This document shows positions 53,652 through 62,715 of a stretch of 64,000 nucleotides of DNA, in pieces. The first letter of the stretch is position 1. Each line of letters starts with the position of its first letter. Both the position numbers and the translations under genes were made by a program. The notes under the pieces were generated by a model. That model saw only the letters and a list, made by a program, of their open reading frames with translations. It searched no databases and was not told where the DNA came from. The stretch spans positions 1 to 64,000 of the forward strand of contig NZ_SBIP01000005.1 of NCBI RefSeq assembly GCF_004053875.1, given 5' to 3'. Source of the DNA: Neorhizobium lilium. GTDB lineage: Bacteria; Pseudomonadota; Alphaproteobacteria; Rhizobiales; Rhizobiaceae.

Positions 53652-54739
53652 AGATCGCCTTTTACGGTTCCAGCCTTGTCTCTGCCTACTGGAATGGTGC
53701 GGCCACCTATTACCGGGGCTTGCTGCGGGCGCTCGCTGAGAAAGGCTACGACATCACCTTCTATGAGCCGGACGTCTACGATCGTCAAAAGAACCGCGAT
53801 ATCGATCCGCCGGAATGGTGCAGGGTCGTGGTCTATGACGGAACGATCGATGCGCTGAAGACCGTCGCCGCACGGGCAGGCGAGGCGGATATCGTCGTCA
53901 AGGCAAGCGGTGTCGGCTTCGAAGACGATCTCTTGCTGGACGAAGTTCTGCGTGCCGCCAGACCTTCCGCGCTGAAGACCTTCTGGGACGTGGACGCGCC
54001 GGCGACGCTTGGCGAGTTGCGCGCATCTCCCGATCATCCGCTGCGCCAGGCGCTTTCTGCAATCGATCTCGTGCTGACCTATGGCGGCGGCGATCCGGTC
54101 GTGAATGCCTATCGTTCGCTCGGCGCGCGTGACTGTATCCCCATCTACAATGCGCTCGACCCGATGACGCATCATCCGGTGGCTGCGGATACCAGGTTTG
54201 CCGCCGATCTCGGCTTTCTTGGAAATCGCCTGCCGGACCGGGAGGCTCGTGTCGAGCATTTCTTCCTGGAGCCGGCGGCAAGGCTGCCAAGCACAAACTT
54301 CCTGCTCGGCGGCTCCGGCTGGAGCGACAAGCCGATGGCCGACAATGTCAACTATATCGGCCATGTCTCGACCCGGGATCACAACGCCTTCAACGTGACG
54401 CCGAAAGCTGTGCTCAACATTTCGCGTGCCAGCATGGCGGAAAACGGCTTCTCGCCGGCGACCCGCGTGTTCGAAGCGGCCGGTGCCGGTGCCTGCCTCA
54501 TCACCGACTACTGGGAAGGGATAGAACTGTTCCTGAAGCCGGACGAGGAGGTTCTGGTAGCCCGTGACGGCCAGGATGTGGTGGATGTTCTGGCAGGTCT
54601 GACGACCGAAAGGGCGCAGCTCATCGGCAGGAAATCTCTGGACCGGGTGCTGGCCGACCACACCTATGCGAGCCGCGCCGTTACCGTCGATGCCATCTTC
54701 CGGGCGCATGCCGCCCAGCGGATGGAGGCCGCCGAATGA
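53648..54739 (+). CDS. CgeB-family glycosyltransferase (copy 2)
   Basis: A 363-aa protein starting MKIAFYGSSLVSAYWNGAATYY, with WDVDAPATLGELRA, LVLTYGGGDPVVNAY, YIGHVSTRDHNAFN and the C-terminal FEAAGAGACLITDYWEG. Its ATG overlaps the previous stop. It is more similar to the following gene than to the preceding one, indicating tandem duplication. The role is presumably addition of one residue of the repeat unit. Confidence 0.83.
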   Translation: MKIAFYGSSLVSAYWNGAATYYRGLLRALAEKGYDITFYEPDVYDRQKNRDIDPPEWCRVVVYDGTIDALKTVAARAGEADIVVKASGVGFEDDLLLDEVLRAARPSALKTFWDVDAPATLGELRASPDHPLRQALSAIDLVLTYGGGDPVVNAYRSLGARDCIPIYNALDPMTHHPVAADTRFAADLGFLGNRLPDREARVEHFFLEPAARLPSTNFLLGGSGWSDKPMADNVNYIGHVSTRDHNAFNVTPKAVLNISRASMAENGFSPATRVFEAAGAGACLITDYWEGIELFLKPDEEVLVARDGQDVVDVLAGLTTERAQLIGRKSLDRVLADHTYASRAVTVDAIFRAHAAQRMEAAE

Positions 54740-55851
54740 CCAAGCCCCTCGACATCGTGGTCATCGGGCTGTCGCTGTCCTCCTCCTGGGGAAACGGCCA
54801 CGCCACGACGTTTCGTGCGCTTATCCGCGGGCTGAACCAGCAGGGGCATCGGGTGCTGTTCCTGGAGCGGGACGTCCCTTGGTATGCCAGCCAGCGCGAC
54901 CTGCCTGCCCCCGATTTCTGCCAGCTTGAATATTATTCGGCCTTGGCCGAGCTGACGGGCAAATTTGGCGGCGCGATCCAGTCTGCCGATGCGGTGATCA
55001 TCGGTTCCTACGTGCCGGAGGGCGTGGCGGTCATCGATGCGGTGGCGGCGCTGTCGCCGAGGCGGCTGTGCTTCTACGATATCGACACGCCCGTGACGCT
55101 GGCCAAGCTCGATCGTGGCGAGGAGGAATATCTGGCGCTGGAGCAGATCCCGGTCTTCGACGCCTATTTCTCGTTTTCCGGCGGCGAGGTGCTGACAAGG
55201 TTGGAACGGGACTACCACGCCCGCCAAGCAGTGGACCTCTACTGCTCCGTGGACGCGGAACGCTACTACAATACCGGTGAGCCTCAGGAATGGGACCTCG
55301 GCTATCTCGGCACCTACAGCCCGGATCGCCAGCCCACGCTTGAGCGCCTGCTGATCGAGCCGGCGCGCGCCTTGCCGCATCTGCGCTTCGTGGTCGCGGG
55401 GCCGCAATATCCTACGACGATCGAATGGCCGTCCAATGTGGAGCTGATCGACCACCTGCCGCCTCACGACCACCCAAGCTTCTATAGCCGGCAAAGATTT
55501 ACCCTGAACGTGACCCGCGCCGACATGATTGCGGCCGGGTGGTCACCGAGCGTGCGGCTGTTCGAAGCGGCCGCCTGCGGCACACCTATCATCAGCGACT
55601 ATTGGCGCGGCCTGGACGAGGTCTTTCCGGACGGCGAGGCGGTCTGCATTGCCCGCAGCGGCGAGGATGTCGTCAAGGCGTTGACGCAGATGGACGAGCA
55701 GCACCGGAAGGCCATGAGTCTTGCTGCCAAAGTTCGGGTGATGCAGTCGCACACCGGCGCTGCCCGAGCAAAGCAGTTGGTGTCGGCGCTGGAGGGTCTG
55801 CCGGAGCGCCTGTCGCAACGAGCCCCAGCGCTCGACACAGTTTCAGCATGA
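54736..55851 (+). CDS. CgeB-family glycosyltransferase (copy 3)
   Basis: A 371-aa protein starting IVVIGLSLSSSWGNGHATTFRA, with YDIDTPVTLAKLDRGEEEY, LGYLGTYSPDRQPTLERLL and FEAAACGTPIISDYWRGLDE. It is the third tandem CgeB member and overlaps the previous gene by 4 bases. CgeB-type genes are often found beside TIGR04290-type methyltransferases in rhizobial surface-glycan loci (recalled, not checked). Confidence 0.83.
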   Translation: MTKPLDIVVIGLSLSSSWGNGHATTFRALIRGLNQQGHRVLFLERDVPWYASQRDLPAPDFCQLEYYSALAELTGKFGGAIQSADAVIIGSYVPEGVAVIDAVAALSPRRLCFYDIDTPVTLAKLDRGEEEYLALEQIPVFDAYFSFSGGEVLTRLERDYHARQAVDLYCSVDAERYYNTGEPQEWDLGYLGTYSPDRQPTLERLLIEPARALPHLRFVVAGPQYPTTIEWPSNVELIDHLPPHDHPSFYSRQRFTLNVTRADMIAAGWSPSVRLFEAAACGTPIISDYWRGLDEVFPDGEAVCIARSGEDVVKALTQMDEQHRKAMSLAAKVRVMQSHTGAARAKQLVSALEGLPERLSQRAPALDTVSA

Positions 55852-55868
55852 GGAGTGAGGAGAACGTG

Positions 55869-56912
55869 ATGTTGCAGCGAGTTCGTGACGGAAAGACCAA
55901 GACCATCCTCGTGGCCGGCGGTGCCGGATTTGTCGGCTCGCATCTGTGCGACTCGCTGCTGCTGCGGGGGAACAGGGTGATCTGCGTCGACAGTTTCCTG
56001 ACAGGCTCCAAAGCCAATGTCCGGCCGCTGGAAAATCATCCGAATTTTCGCCTGATCGAGAAGGATATCTGTGGTCTCTTCGACATCGATGAGCCGGTGG
56101 ATCAGGTCTACAATCTTGCCTGCGCCGCTTCGCCGCCGCAGTACCAGGCGGATCCTATGCACACGATGATGACCTGCGTCACGGGAACGGCGAACCTGCT
56201 GTCGATTGCGGAGCGTCACGGCGCCTCCTTCCTGCAGGCCTCGACCAGCGAAGTCTATGGCGACCCGGAAGAGCATCCGCAGCGCGAGGATTACCGTGGC
56301 AATGTGAGCTGCACCGGACCACGCGCCTGTTACGACGAGGGCAAGCGCGCTGCCGAAGCCCTTTGCTTCGACATGCTTCGGGCCGGCCGCACGGACGCCC
56401 GTGTGGTGCGCATCTTCAATACTTATGGCCCGCGCATGCAGCCCAATGACGGTCGCATCGTGTCCAACCTCCTGGTTCAGGCCATCTCCGGAAGCCCGCT
56501 CACCATCTACGGCAGCGGCGAACAGACGCGCTCCTTCTGCTTCGTGACCGACCTAGTGGCAGGGCTGATGGCGCTGATGGATGTCGATCCGAATCCGGGC
56601 GTACCGGTCAATATCGGTAATCCCGGCGAGTTCACCATCAACGAACTGGCGGAGATGGTGGTGGCCATGGTTCCAACCGCATCCGAGATCGTTTATCGGC
56701 CCTTGCCAATGGACGATCCGCAGCGCCGCCGTCCGGATATCAGCCGCGCGCAGCAATTGCTCGGCTGGGAGCCAAAGATCGCGCTTGCGGAAGGCCTGCA
56801 GCAGACGGCCGACTGGTTCATCTCTGCGCTGGCCGAGCGTGGGTCTCGCCCGAAGACTGTCCGGGCACAGCAACGGCCTGACCTCACCAAGGAATTGTCG
56901 ATCGGAGCCTGA
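55869..56912 (+). CDS. UDP-glucuronic acid decarboxylase-type SDR (UXS)
   Basis: A 347-aa extended SDR. The ATG at 55869 has GAGGAG 6 bases upstream; an in-frame ATG at 55848 overlaps the previous stop. It has VAGGAGFVGSHLCDSLL, ACAASPPQYQADPMHTM, STSEVYGDPEEHPQ, catalytic YDEGKRAAE, TYGPRMQPNDGRIVSN and TRSFCFVTDLV, characteristic of UDP-GlcA decarboxylases that make UDP-xylose. It would supply pentose donors for the glycosyltransferases next to it. Confidence 0.9.
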   Translation: MLQRVRDGKTKTILVAGGAGFVGSHLCDSLLLRGNRVICVDSFLTGSKANVRPLENHPNFRLIEKDICGLFDIDEPVDQVYNLACAASPPQYQADPMHTMMTCVTGTANLLSIAERHGASFLQASTSEVYGDPEEHPQREDYRGNVSCTGPRACYDEGKRAAEALCFDMLRAGRTDARVVRIFNTYGPRMQPNDGRIVSNLLVQAISGSPLTIYGSGEQTRSFCFVTDLVAGLMALMDVDPNPGVPVNIGNPGEFTINELAEMVVAMVPTASEIVYRPLPMDDPQRRRPDISRAQQLLGWEPKIALAEGLQQTADWFISALAERGSRPKTVRAQQRPDLTKELSIGA

Positions 56913-56915
56913 GGC

Positions 56916-57671
56916 ATGCACGCGCAAAAAAGGCATGACCACGAGCTTGAGCGACAGATTTCCGAACTAGGTCCCTGGTTCCAGAACATCGATATCAGGG
57001 GCATCCCGACGGCGCCGGATCATTTCCTGGGGAACTATCCGGCCTTCAAGTGGCGCGGCTTCCAGCATGTGATGCCGGAGGATTTGGAAGGCCGCAGCGT
57101 GCTGGATGTTGGCTGCAATGCGGGCTTCTATTCCTTCGAAATGAAAAAGCGCAATGCGGGCCGGGTGTTGGGCATTGATGCCGATCCGCATTATCTGCGG
57201 CAGGCGCGGTTCGTGGCGGAGCAGACAGGCGTCGATGTCGAGTTCCGCCAGATGTCGGTCTACGATGTCGGTAAGATTGGCGAGAAGTTTGATCTCGTGA
57301 TCTTCATGGGCGTTCTCTACCACCTGCGCCATCCCTTGCTGGCGCTCGACCTGCTGTACGAGCACGTCGTCGGTGATCAGATGCTGTTCCAGTGCCTTCA
57401 GCGCGGCGACGAGCGCGTACCGGAGCTTGGGGAAAACTACGACTTTTCGGAATGGGCGCTGTTCGACCGGCCGGACTATCCGAAGCTTTTCTTCGTCGAA
57501 GAGCGCTATGCTTCCGATCCCACCAACTGGTTCATCCCCAACAGGCCGGCCATGGAGGCGATACTGCGCAGTTCCGGCTTCGTCATCGAGGCGCATCCGG
57601 AACGGGAGGTCTATCTGTGCCGGCGGGGTCAGCGCCACTATGCGGTGGAGCCTCCGCCGAAACCTGCCTGA
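56916..57671 (+). CDS. SAM-dependent methyltransferase, CmoB-like/TIGR04290-type
   Basis: A 251-aa class I methyltransferase. SAM motif I is VLDVGCNAGFYSFEM, the acidic motif II is VLGIDADPHYLRQA, and FDLVIFMGVLYHLRHPLLALD follows. The N-terminal WFQNIDIRGIPTAPDHFLGNYP and C-terminal NRPAMEAILRSSGF are features I associate with the TIGR04290 methyltransferases of glycan loci. It ends the polysaccharide operon and probably O-methylates a sugar, though the acceptor is not known. Confidence 0.85.
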   Translation: MHAQKRHDHELERQISELGPWFQNIDIRGIPTAPDHFLGNYPAFKWRGFQHVMPEDLEGRSVLDVGCNAGFYSFEMKKRNAGRVLGIDADPHYLRQARFVAEQTGVDVEFRQMSVYDVGKIGEKFDLVIFMGVLYHLRHPLLALDLLYEHVVGDQMLFQCLQRGDERVPELGENYDFSEWALFDRPDYPKLFFVEERYASDPTNWFIPNRPAMEAILRSSGFVIEAHPEREVYLCRRGQRHYAVEPPPKPA

Positions 57672-57748
57672 GCAAGGCGGCCGCGTTTGCGTTGGAACCC
57701 GCATTCGAACGCTTTGTTTCCGGCGCTCTCGCCGCTGCCTCGTTTCAG

Positions 57749-58186
57749 TTAGAGCCGCGCCTTCGTGCTGCGAGGTGTTGCCAGCAGAAGATTGGTTTCG
57801 CTCGCGGTAATGCCCTGAACGAGCCTGATGCGGCGCAGGACGCTGTCCAGCTCGGCAAGCGTTGCCGCGCCCAGTTCGACGATCAGGTCCCAGCGCCCGT
57901 TCGTGGTGTGTACCGCCGAAATCTCCGGGAAGCCTCCAAGGCCTTTGATGACCCTGTCGGTCACATGGCCCTCGATCTCGATCATCATGATGCCGCGTAC
58001 CGGCAGTTCCACTGCATCCGCCCGCAGGATGACCGTGTAGCCGATGATGCCGCCGCTCTTTTCCAGCTTCTCCATGCGCGCCCGCACGGTGGCACGGGAG
58101 ACGCCAAGCTCGGCCGCCAGGTCGGAGACGCTTCGCCGCGCGTTATGGCGCAGCAGCGTGATCAATTTGTTATCGAAGTCATCCAT
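57749..58186 (-). CDS. Lrp/AsnC-family transcriptional regulator
   Basis: A 145-aa regulator: winged HTH (LAAELGVSRATVRARMEKLE) followed by the RAM/AsnC ligand domain (GHVTDRVIKGL, VHTTNGRWDLIVELGAATL). The ATG at 58186 is preferred; a TTG lies 6 bases upstream. It is divergent from the arginase gene, with a 116-base gap. As in other Rhizobiaceae it probably controls arginine/ornithine catabolism in response to an amino acid (inference from context). Confidence 0.92.
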   Translation of the reverse strand: MDDFDNKLITLLRHNARRSVSDLAAELGVSRATVRARMEKLEKSGGIIGYTVILRADAVELPVRGIMMIEIEGHVTDRVIKGLGGFPEISAVHTTNGRWDLIVELGAATLAELDSVLRRIRLVQGITASETNLLLATPRSTKARL

Positions 58187-58302
58187 GATCAATATGCAAA
58201 GTTTGGCTGCCGTTTTGGTAGATCAAGCTGCCGAAGATGACAATCCGTGCTGTACACATTGCCATCGCCCCGTGGTCAAATCACCTGAAATGGAGAAACA
58301 GG

Positions 58303-59223
58303 ATGCACTGCAAATTGATCGGCGTACCCCTTCAGGATGGCGCATTGCGGCTCGGCTGCGAAATGGGTCCGAGCGCGCTGAGGACGGCAGGCATGAAGCC
58401 GGCGCTCGAGGAGTTGGGACATCGTGTAAGCGATCTCGGCAATGTGGTGCCGACCGAATTCGAGGATCTGCGCCATCCCAATCCAGCCATTCGCCGGCTC
58501 CCAGAGATTGTCGCCTGGACGAAGCTGCTGGCCGAAGTTTCCTACCGCGAGAGCGAAGACGGAATGCCGATCTTCATGGGCGGCGATCATGCTATGGCAG
58601 CGGGCATCATTCCCGGCCTGTCACGCCGGGCTGCGGAAAAGCAACGCCCCTTCTTCGTGCTGTGGCTCGACGCCCATACGGATTTCCACTCGCTGGAGAC
58701 GACCGGAAGCGGCAATCTGCACGGCGTGCCTGTGGCCTATTTTACCGGGCAGCCCGGATTTGACGGCTACCTTCCGGCGCTGCCGCATCCGGTGGACCCC
58801 GCCAATGTCTGCATGATCGGCATTCGCAGCGTCGATCCGGCGGAACGCAAGGCCTTGAAAGCGACCGGCGTTACCATTCACGACATGCGCTCCATCGATG
58901 AGCATGGCGTGGCTGCCGTGCTGCGCGATTTCATTGCCATGGTCGAGGCTGCCGACGGGCTGCTGCATGTGAGCCTCGACGTCGATTTTCTCGATCCTTC
59001 GGTGGCGCCGGCCGTCGGCACGACCGTGCCTGGCGGCGCAACCTTCCGCGAGGCGCATCTCGTCATGGAGATGCTGCATGACAGCGGTTTGGTGGCGAGC
59101 CTCGATCTCGTGGAGCTCAATCCCTTTCTCGACGAGCGCGGACGCACCGCCACCCTGCTCGTCGATCTCACCGCGAGCCTGATGGGCCGCCAGGTCATGG
59201 ACCGTCCGACAAGGAGCTACTGA
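58303..59223 (+). CDS. rocF: Arginase
   Basis: A 306-aa binuclear manganese enzyme starting at the ATG at 58303 with GGAG upstream. It hydrolyses arginine to ornithine and urea. Metal ligands are visible in FMGGDHAMAAG, WLDAHTDFH and SLDVDFLDPS. EMGPSALRTAG and ELNPFLDERGRTA are family blocks. It overlaps the ornithine cyclodeaminase gene by 1 base (TGATG), giving a two-step route from arginine to proline. Confidence 0.95.
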   Translation: MHCKLIGVPLQDGALRLGCEMGPSALRTAGMKPALEELGHRVSDLGNVVPTEFEDLRHPNPAIRRLPEIVAWTKLLAEVSYRESEDGMPIFMGGDHAMAAGIIPGLSRRAAEKQRPFFVLWLDAHTDFHSLETTGSGNLHGVPVAYFTGQPGFDGYLPALPHPVDPANVCMIGIRSVDPAERKALKATGVTIHDMRSIDEHGVAAVLRDFIAMVEAADGLLHVSLDVDFLDPSVAPAVGTTVPGGATFREAHLVMEMLHDSGLVASLDLVELNPFLDERGRTATLLVDLTASLMGRQVMDRPTRSY

Positions 59224-60281
59224 TGCCTGCTACCGACCAGCTCAATATCGTTCCCTTCATCAGCGTCGAGAACATGATGGATCTCGTGCTGACGACCGGG
59301 ACCGAGACCTTTCTTCGAGAGCTGGCCGGTTATGTGGAGGAGGATTTCCGCAGATGGGAAAGCTTCGACAAGGTCGCTCGCGTCGCCTCGCATTCGCATG
59401 ACGGGGTGATCGAGCTGATGCCGACCAGCGACGGAACGCTCTACAGCTTCAAATACGTCAACGGCCATCCGAAGAATACGCGCAATGGCCGGCAGACCGT
59501 GACGGCTTTCGGCGTCCTGTCGGATGTGGATAGCGGCTACCCGCTGCTTTTGTCCGAGATGACGATCCTGACGGCGCTTCGGACCGCGGCGACCTCGGCC
59601 GTCGTGGCGAAACACCTGGCGCCCAAGGGTGCGCGAACCATGGCCGTGATCGGCAACGGCGCCCAGAGCGAATTCCAGGCGCTGGCATTCAAGTCCCTGC
59701 TCGGCATAGATCGGCTGCGGCTCTACGACATCGATGCCGCGGCGACGGAACGCTGTCGTCGCAACCTGCAGGGGTTAGGATTGACGATCGAGGCCTGCCG
59801 TTCCACCGAAGAAGCCGTGGAAGGGGCGCAGATCGTCACCACCGTCACGGCCGACAAGCAGAATGCGACGATCCTGACCGACAACATGATCGGGTCGGGC
59901 GTTCATATCAACGCGGTCGGCGGCGATTGCCCGGGCAAGACGGAGTTGCACCGCGATATCCTGCTGCGCTCGTCCATCTTCGTGGAATATCCACCGCAGA
60001 CGCGTGTCGAAGGCGAGATCCAGCAATTGCCGCAGGATTATCCGGTGACCGAGATCTGGCGGGTGATCAATGGCGAGATTGCCGGCCGGGAATCCGCATC
60101 GCAGATCACGCTGTTCGACAGCGTCGGCTTTGCGACGGAGGATTTTTCCGCGCTCCGCTACGTGCATGACAAGCTGCGCAATAGCGACTGCTTCCAGAAG
60201 CTCGACCTGCTTGCCGATCCGGACGAGCCGCGCGATCTGTTCGGCATGCTGTTGCGTCGTGAAGCACTGACTATTGCCTAA
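59223..60281 (+). CDS. ocd: Ornithine cyclodeaminase
   Basis: A 352-aa mu-crystallin-family NAD-dependent enzyme that converts ornithine to proline and ammonia. It has PFISVENMMDLVLTTGTETF at the start, KYVNGHPKNTRNGRQTVTAFG, TAATSAVVAKHLAPKGARTMAVIGNGAQSEFQ-type NAD site (seen in parts) and HINAVGGDCPGKTEL with the catalytic aspartate. It completes the arginase pathway. Its 3' end overlaps the convergent hutD end by 4 bases. Confidence 0.95.
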   Translation: MPATDQLNIVPFISVENMMDLVLTTGTETFLRELAGYVEEDFRRWESFDKVARVASHSHDGVIELMPTSDGTLYSFKYVNGHPKNTRNGRQTVTAFGVLSDVDSGYPLLLSEMTILTALRTAATSAVVAKHLAPKGARTMAVIGNGAQSEFQALAFKSLLGIDRLRLYDIDAAATERCRRNLQGLGLTIEACRSTEEAVEGAQIVTTVTADKQNATILTDNMIGSGVHINAVGGDCPGKTELHRDILLRSSIFVEYPPQTRVEGEIQQLPQDYPVTEIWRVINGEIAGRESASQITLFDSVGFATEDFSALRYVHDKLRNSDCFQKLDLLADPDEPRDLFGMLLRREALTIA

Positions 60282-60850
60282 GCGCTCGCGGCAGGTGTGA
60301 TGTCGATAAGGAAGACGGTTGTTTCCGTCTCGAAATGCAGGACCGCAGGGGCTTCGCCCTTATCGAGCACCAAAGCGTCCAGCGGACTTAGAGCAAGATC
60401 ACCGAGCCGCGCTTCCTTCGCCACAACGACCATGGTCAGGTCCGCTTCCGGGGTCACGCTCATCTCGCCGGAGCTGACAACTCGCCGGACGCGATGGGTG
60501 AATCTGCCCCGTCGGGTCATGACGTTGAGGTCCGAGATGGGGCCGCCGGTCAAGGTCGCTGTCGTCCTTGCATCGCCGGGAAAAGCGTAAGGCTGCGACG
60601 CCTGCTTGAGAAGAACAGGCGCATGCCCTTCTACGGTAAGCTCCATGCCATCGCCGGTCAGGATGCTCAAGGTACGGTCGATCCCATCGAAGACGGAGAA
60701 AGGTCCGTCCTCGGCGACCATGGCCATGCTGATCCGCCAGTCGAACGTCTCGACGCTGGCGCCCGGCGGGAAGACGGCGATCTCCACCGTCTCTCCCTTG
60801 CCGTTCTTCCACGGCATGCGCTTGTACTTGGCTGAGCGCAGGATCTTCAT
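60278..60850 (-). CDS. hutD: HutD-family protein
   Basis: A 190-aa cupin-like protein starting at the ATG at 60850 after GGAGAACACCA. It shows YKRMPWKNGKGETVEIAVFP, FDWRISMAMVAEDGPFSVF, DRTLSILTGDGMELT and GGPISDLNVMTRRG, conserved in HutD. The family accompanies histidine-utilisation genes and is thought to limit pathway flux; its biochemistry is poorly known. It lies downstream of hutU, separated by a RIME-like repeat. Confidence 0.92.
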   Translation of the reverse strand: MKILRSAKYKRMPWKNGKGETVEIAVFPPGASVETFDWRISMAMVAEDGPFSVFDGIDRTLSILTGDGMELTVEGHAPVLLKQASQPYAFPGDARTTATLTGGPISDLNVMTRRGRFTHRVRRVVSSGEMSVTPEADLTMVVVAKEARLGDLALSPLDALVLDKGEAPAVLHFETETTVFLIDITPAASA

Positions 60851-60889
60851 TGGTGTTCTCCGTTCGGAAGCGAAGGCATCCCGATTCAC

Positions 60890-60976
60890 CGTCATGTTCG
60901 GGCCTGTCCCGAGCATCTAACCACGCCTCATCCGCAGCACTGTGGTCAGATCCTCGGCACAAGGCCGAGGATGACG
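60890..60976. repeat. RIME-like rhizobial intergenic palindromic element
   Basis: Two hairpins flank a central stem. ATGTTCGGG/CCCGAGCAT occupies 60894-60916. The central stem is ACCAC/GTGGT, about 60920-60946. ATCCTCGGC/GCCGAGGAT occupies 60950-60972. The cores TCGGG..CCCGAG and ATCCTCGG..CCGAGGAT are the form I recall for RIME-type repeats of Rhizobiaceae. It lies between hutU and hutD and may affect transcript processing or stability. Confidence 0.7.
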
Positions 60977-60991
60977 TTCGTAGCGGATGGT

Positions 60992-62677
60992 TCAATTCCC
61001 GAGGATGCCGGGCAGGCGCAGACCTTTTTCCTCGGCGCATTCTATTGCAATCTCGTAGCCGGCATCGGCATGGCGCATGACGCCGGTTGCCGGGTCGTTC
61101 CAGAGGACGCGTTCGAGGCGACGGTCGGCATCTTCCGAGCCATCGGCGCAGATGACCATGCCGGAGTGCTGGGAAAAGCCCATACCGACGCCGCCGCCGT
61201 GATGCAACGAAACCCAGGTCGCGCCCGATGCCGTGTTGAGCAGGGCGTTGAGAAGCGGCCAGTCGGAAACGGCGTCGGAGCCGTCCTTCATCGCTTCCGT
61301 TTCACGGTTGGGGGATGCGACCGAGCCCGAGTCCAGATGGTCGCGGCCGATGACAACAGGTGCCGAAAGTTCGCCGTTGCGGACCATTTCATTGAAGGCG
61401 AGGCCGAGCTTGTGACGGTCGCCGAGGCCGACCCAGCAGATGCGCGCCGGCAGTCCCTGGAAGGCGATGCGTTCGCGGGCCATGTCCAGCCAGTTGTGCA
61501 GGTGCTTGTTGTCCGGCAGCAGTTCCTTCACCTTGGCGTCGGTCTTGTAGATGTCTTCCGGATCGCCGGATAGTGCCGCCCAACGGAAGGGGCCAATGCC
61601 GCGGCAGAATAGCGGACGGATATAGGCCGGTACGAAGCCCGGGAAGGCGAAGGCATTTTCAAGGCCTTCGTCCTTGGCGACCTGGCGGATGTTGTTGCCG
61701 TAGTCGAGGGTCGGAACCCCGGCATCCCAGAAGGCGACCATGGCTTCCACGTGTTGCTTCATCGAAGCGCGGGCGGCAGCTTCCACGGCTTTCGGATCGC
61801 TCTCGCGCTTGGCTTTGTGTTCGGCTACGGTCCAGCCCAGCGGAAGATAGCCGTTGAGGGGGTCATGGGCCGAGGTCTGGTCGGTGACGATGTCCGGGCG
61901 CGGGCCGCCGGCCTTCATGCGGCGCACGAGTTCCGGGAAGATCTCGGCCGCGTTGCCGAGCAGGCCGACGGACTTGGCCTCGCCGGCCTTCGTCCACTGG
62001 TCGATCATTGCGAGCGCTTCGTCCAGGCTCGATGCCTTGGCGTCGACATAGCGGGTGCGCAGACGGAAATCGATACGCGTTTCGTCGCTCTCGACGGCAA
62101 GGCAGCAGGCGCCTGCCATGACGGCTGCCAACGGCTGGGCGCCGCCCATGCCACCGAGGCCGCCGGTTAGTATCCACTTGCCCGTGAGGCTTCCATTGTA
62201 ATGCTGGCGACCGGCCTCGACGAAAGTCTCGTAAGTGCCCTGCACGATGCCTTGCGTGCCAATATAGATCCATGAGCCGGCGGTCATCTGGCCGTACATG
62301 GCCAGGCCCTTCTTATCCAACTCGTTGAAATGATCCCAGGTCGCCCAATGGGGGACGAGGTTGGAATTGGCGATCAGCACGCGCGGCGCATCCTTGTGGG
62401 TGCGGAACACGCCGACCGGCTTGCCGGACTGGACGAGAAGTGTCTCTTCCTCTGTCAATGTCTTCAGCGTCGCAACGATTTTGTCGAAGTCGTCCCAGGT
62501 GCGGGCGGCGCGGCCGATACCGCCATAGACGACCAGCTCATGCGGATTTTCCGCCACGTCCGGATCCAAGTTGTTCATAAGCATGCGCAGCGGCGCTTCC
62601 GTCATCCAGCTCTTGGCGTTGAGCTCCGATCCGCGAGGGGCGCGGACGTCGCGGATATTGTGACGCGGGTTGATCAT
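60992..62677 (-). CDS. hutU: Urocanate hydratase
   Basis: A 561-aa full-length urocanase that hydrates urocanate to imidazolonepropionate. NAD site and family blocks include [51 protein letters not shown] and, near the C-terminus, [20 protein letters not shown]. It starts at the ATG at 62677, 38 bases after the hutH stop, and is the second step of histidine degradation. Confidence 0.97.
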   Translation of the reverse strand: MINPRHNIRDVRAPRGSELNAKSWMTEAPLRMLMNNLDPDVAENPHELVVYGGIGRAARTWDDFDKIVATLKTLTEEETLLVQSGKPVGVFRTHKDAPRVLIANSNLVPHWATWDHFNELDKKGLAMYGQMTAGSWIYIGTQGIVQGTYETFVEAGRQHYNGSLTGKWILTGGLGGMGGAQPLAAVMAGACCLAVESDETRIDFRLRTRYVDAKASSLDEALAMIDQWTKAGEAKSVGLLGNAAEIFPELVRRMKAGGPRPDIVTDQTSAHDPLNGYLPLGWTVAEHKAKRESDPKAVEAAARASMKQHVEAMVAFWDAGVPTLDYGNNIRQVAKDEGLENAFAFPGFVPAYIRPLFCRGIGPFRWAALSGDPEDIYKTDAKVKELLPDNKHLHNWLDMARERIAFQGLPARICWVGLGDRHKLGLAFNEMVRNGELSAPVVIGRDHLDSGSVASPNRETEAMKDGSDAVSDWPLLNALLNTASGATWVSLHHGGGVGMGFSQHSGMVICADGSEDADRRLERVLWNDPATGVMRHADAGYEIAIECAEEKGLRLPGILGN

Positions 62678-62715
62678 CGGGGTCCTCTCAAGGATGGTTC
62701 GTCGGGTGGGGCAGG

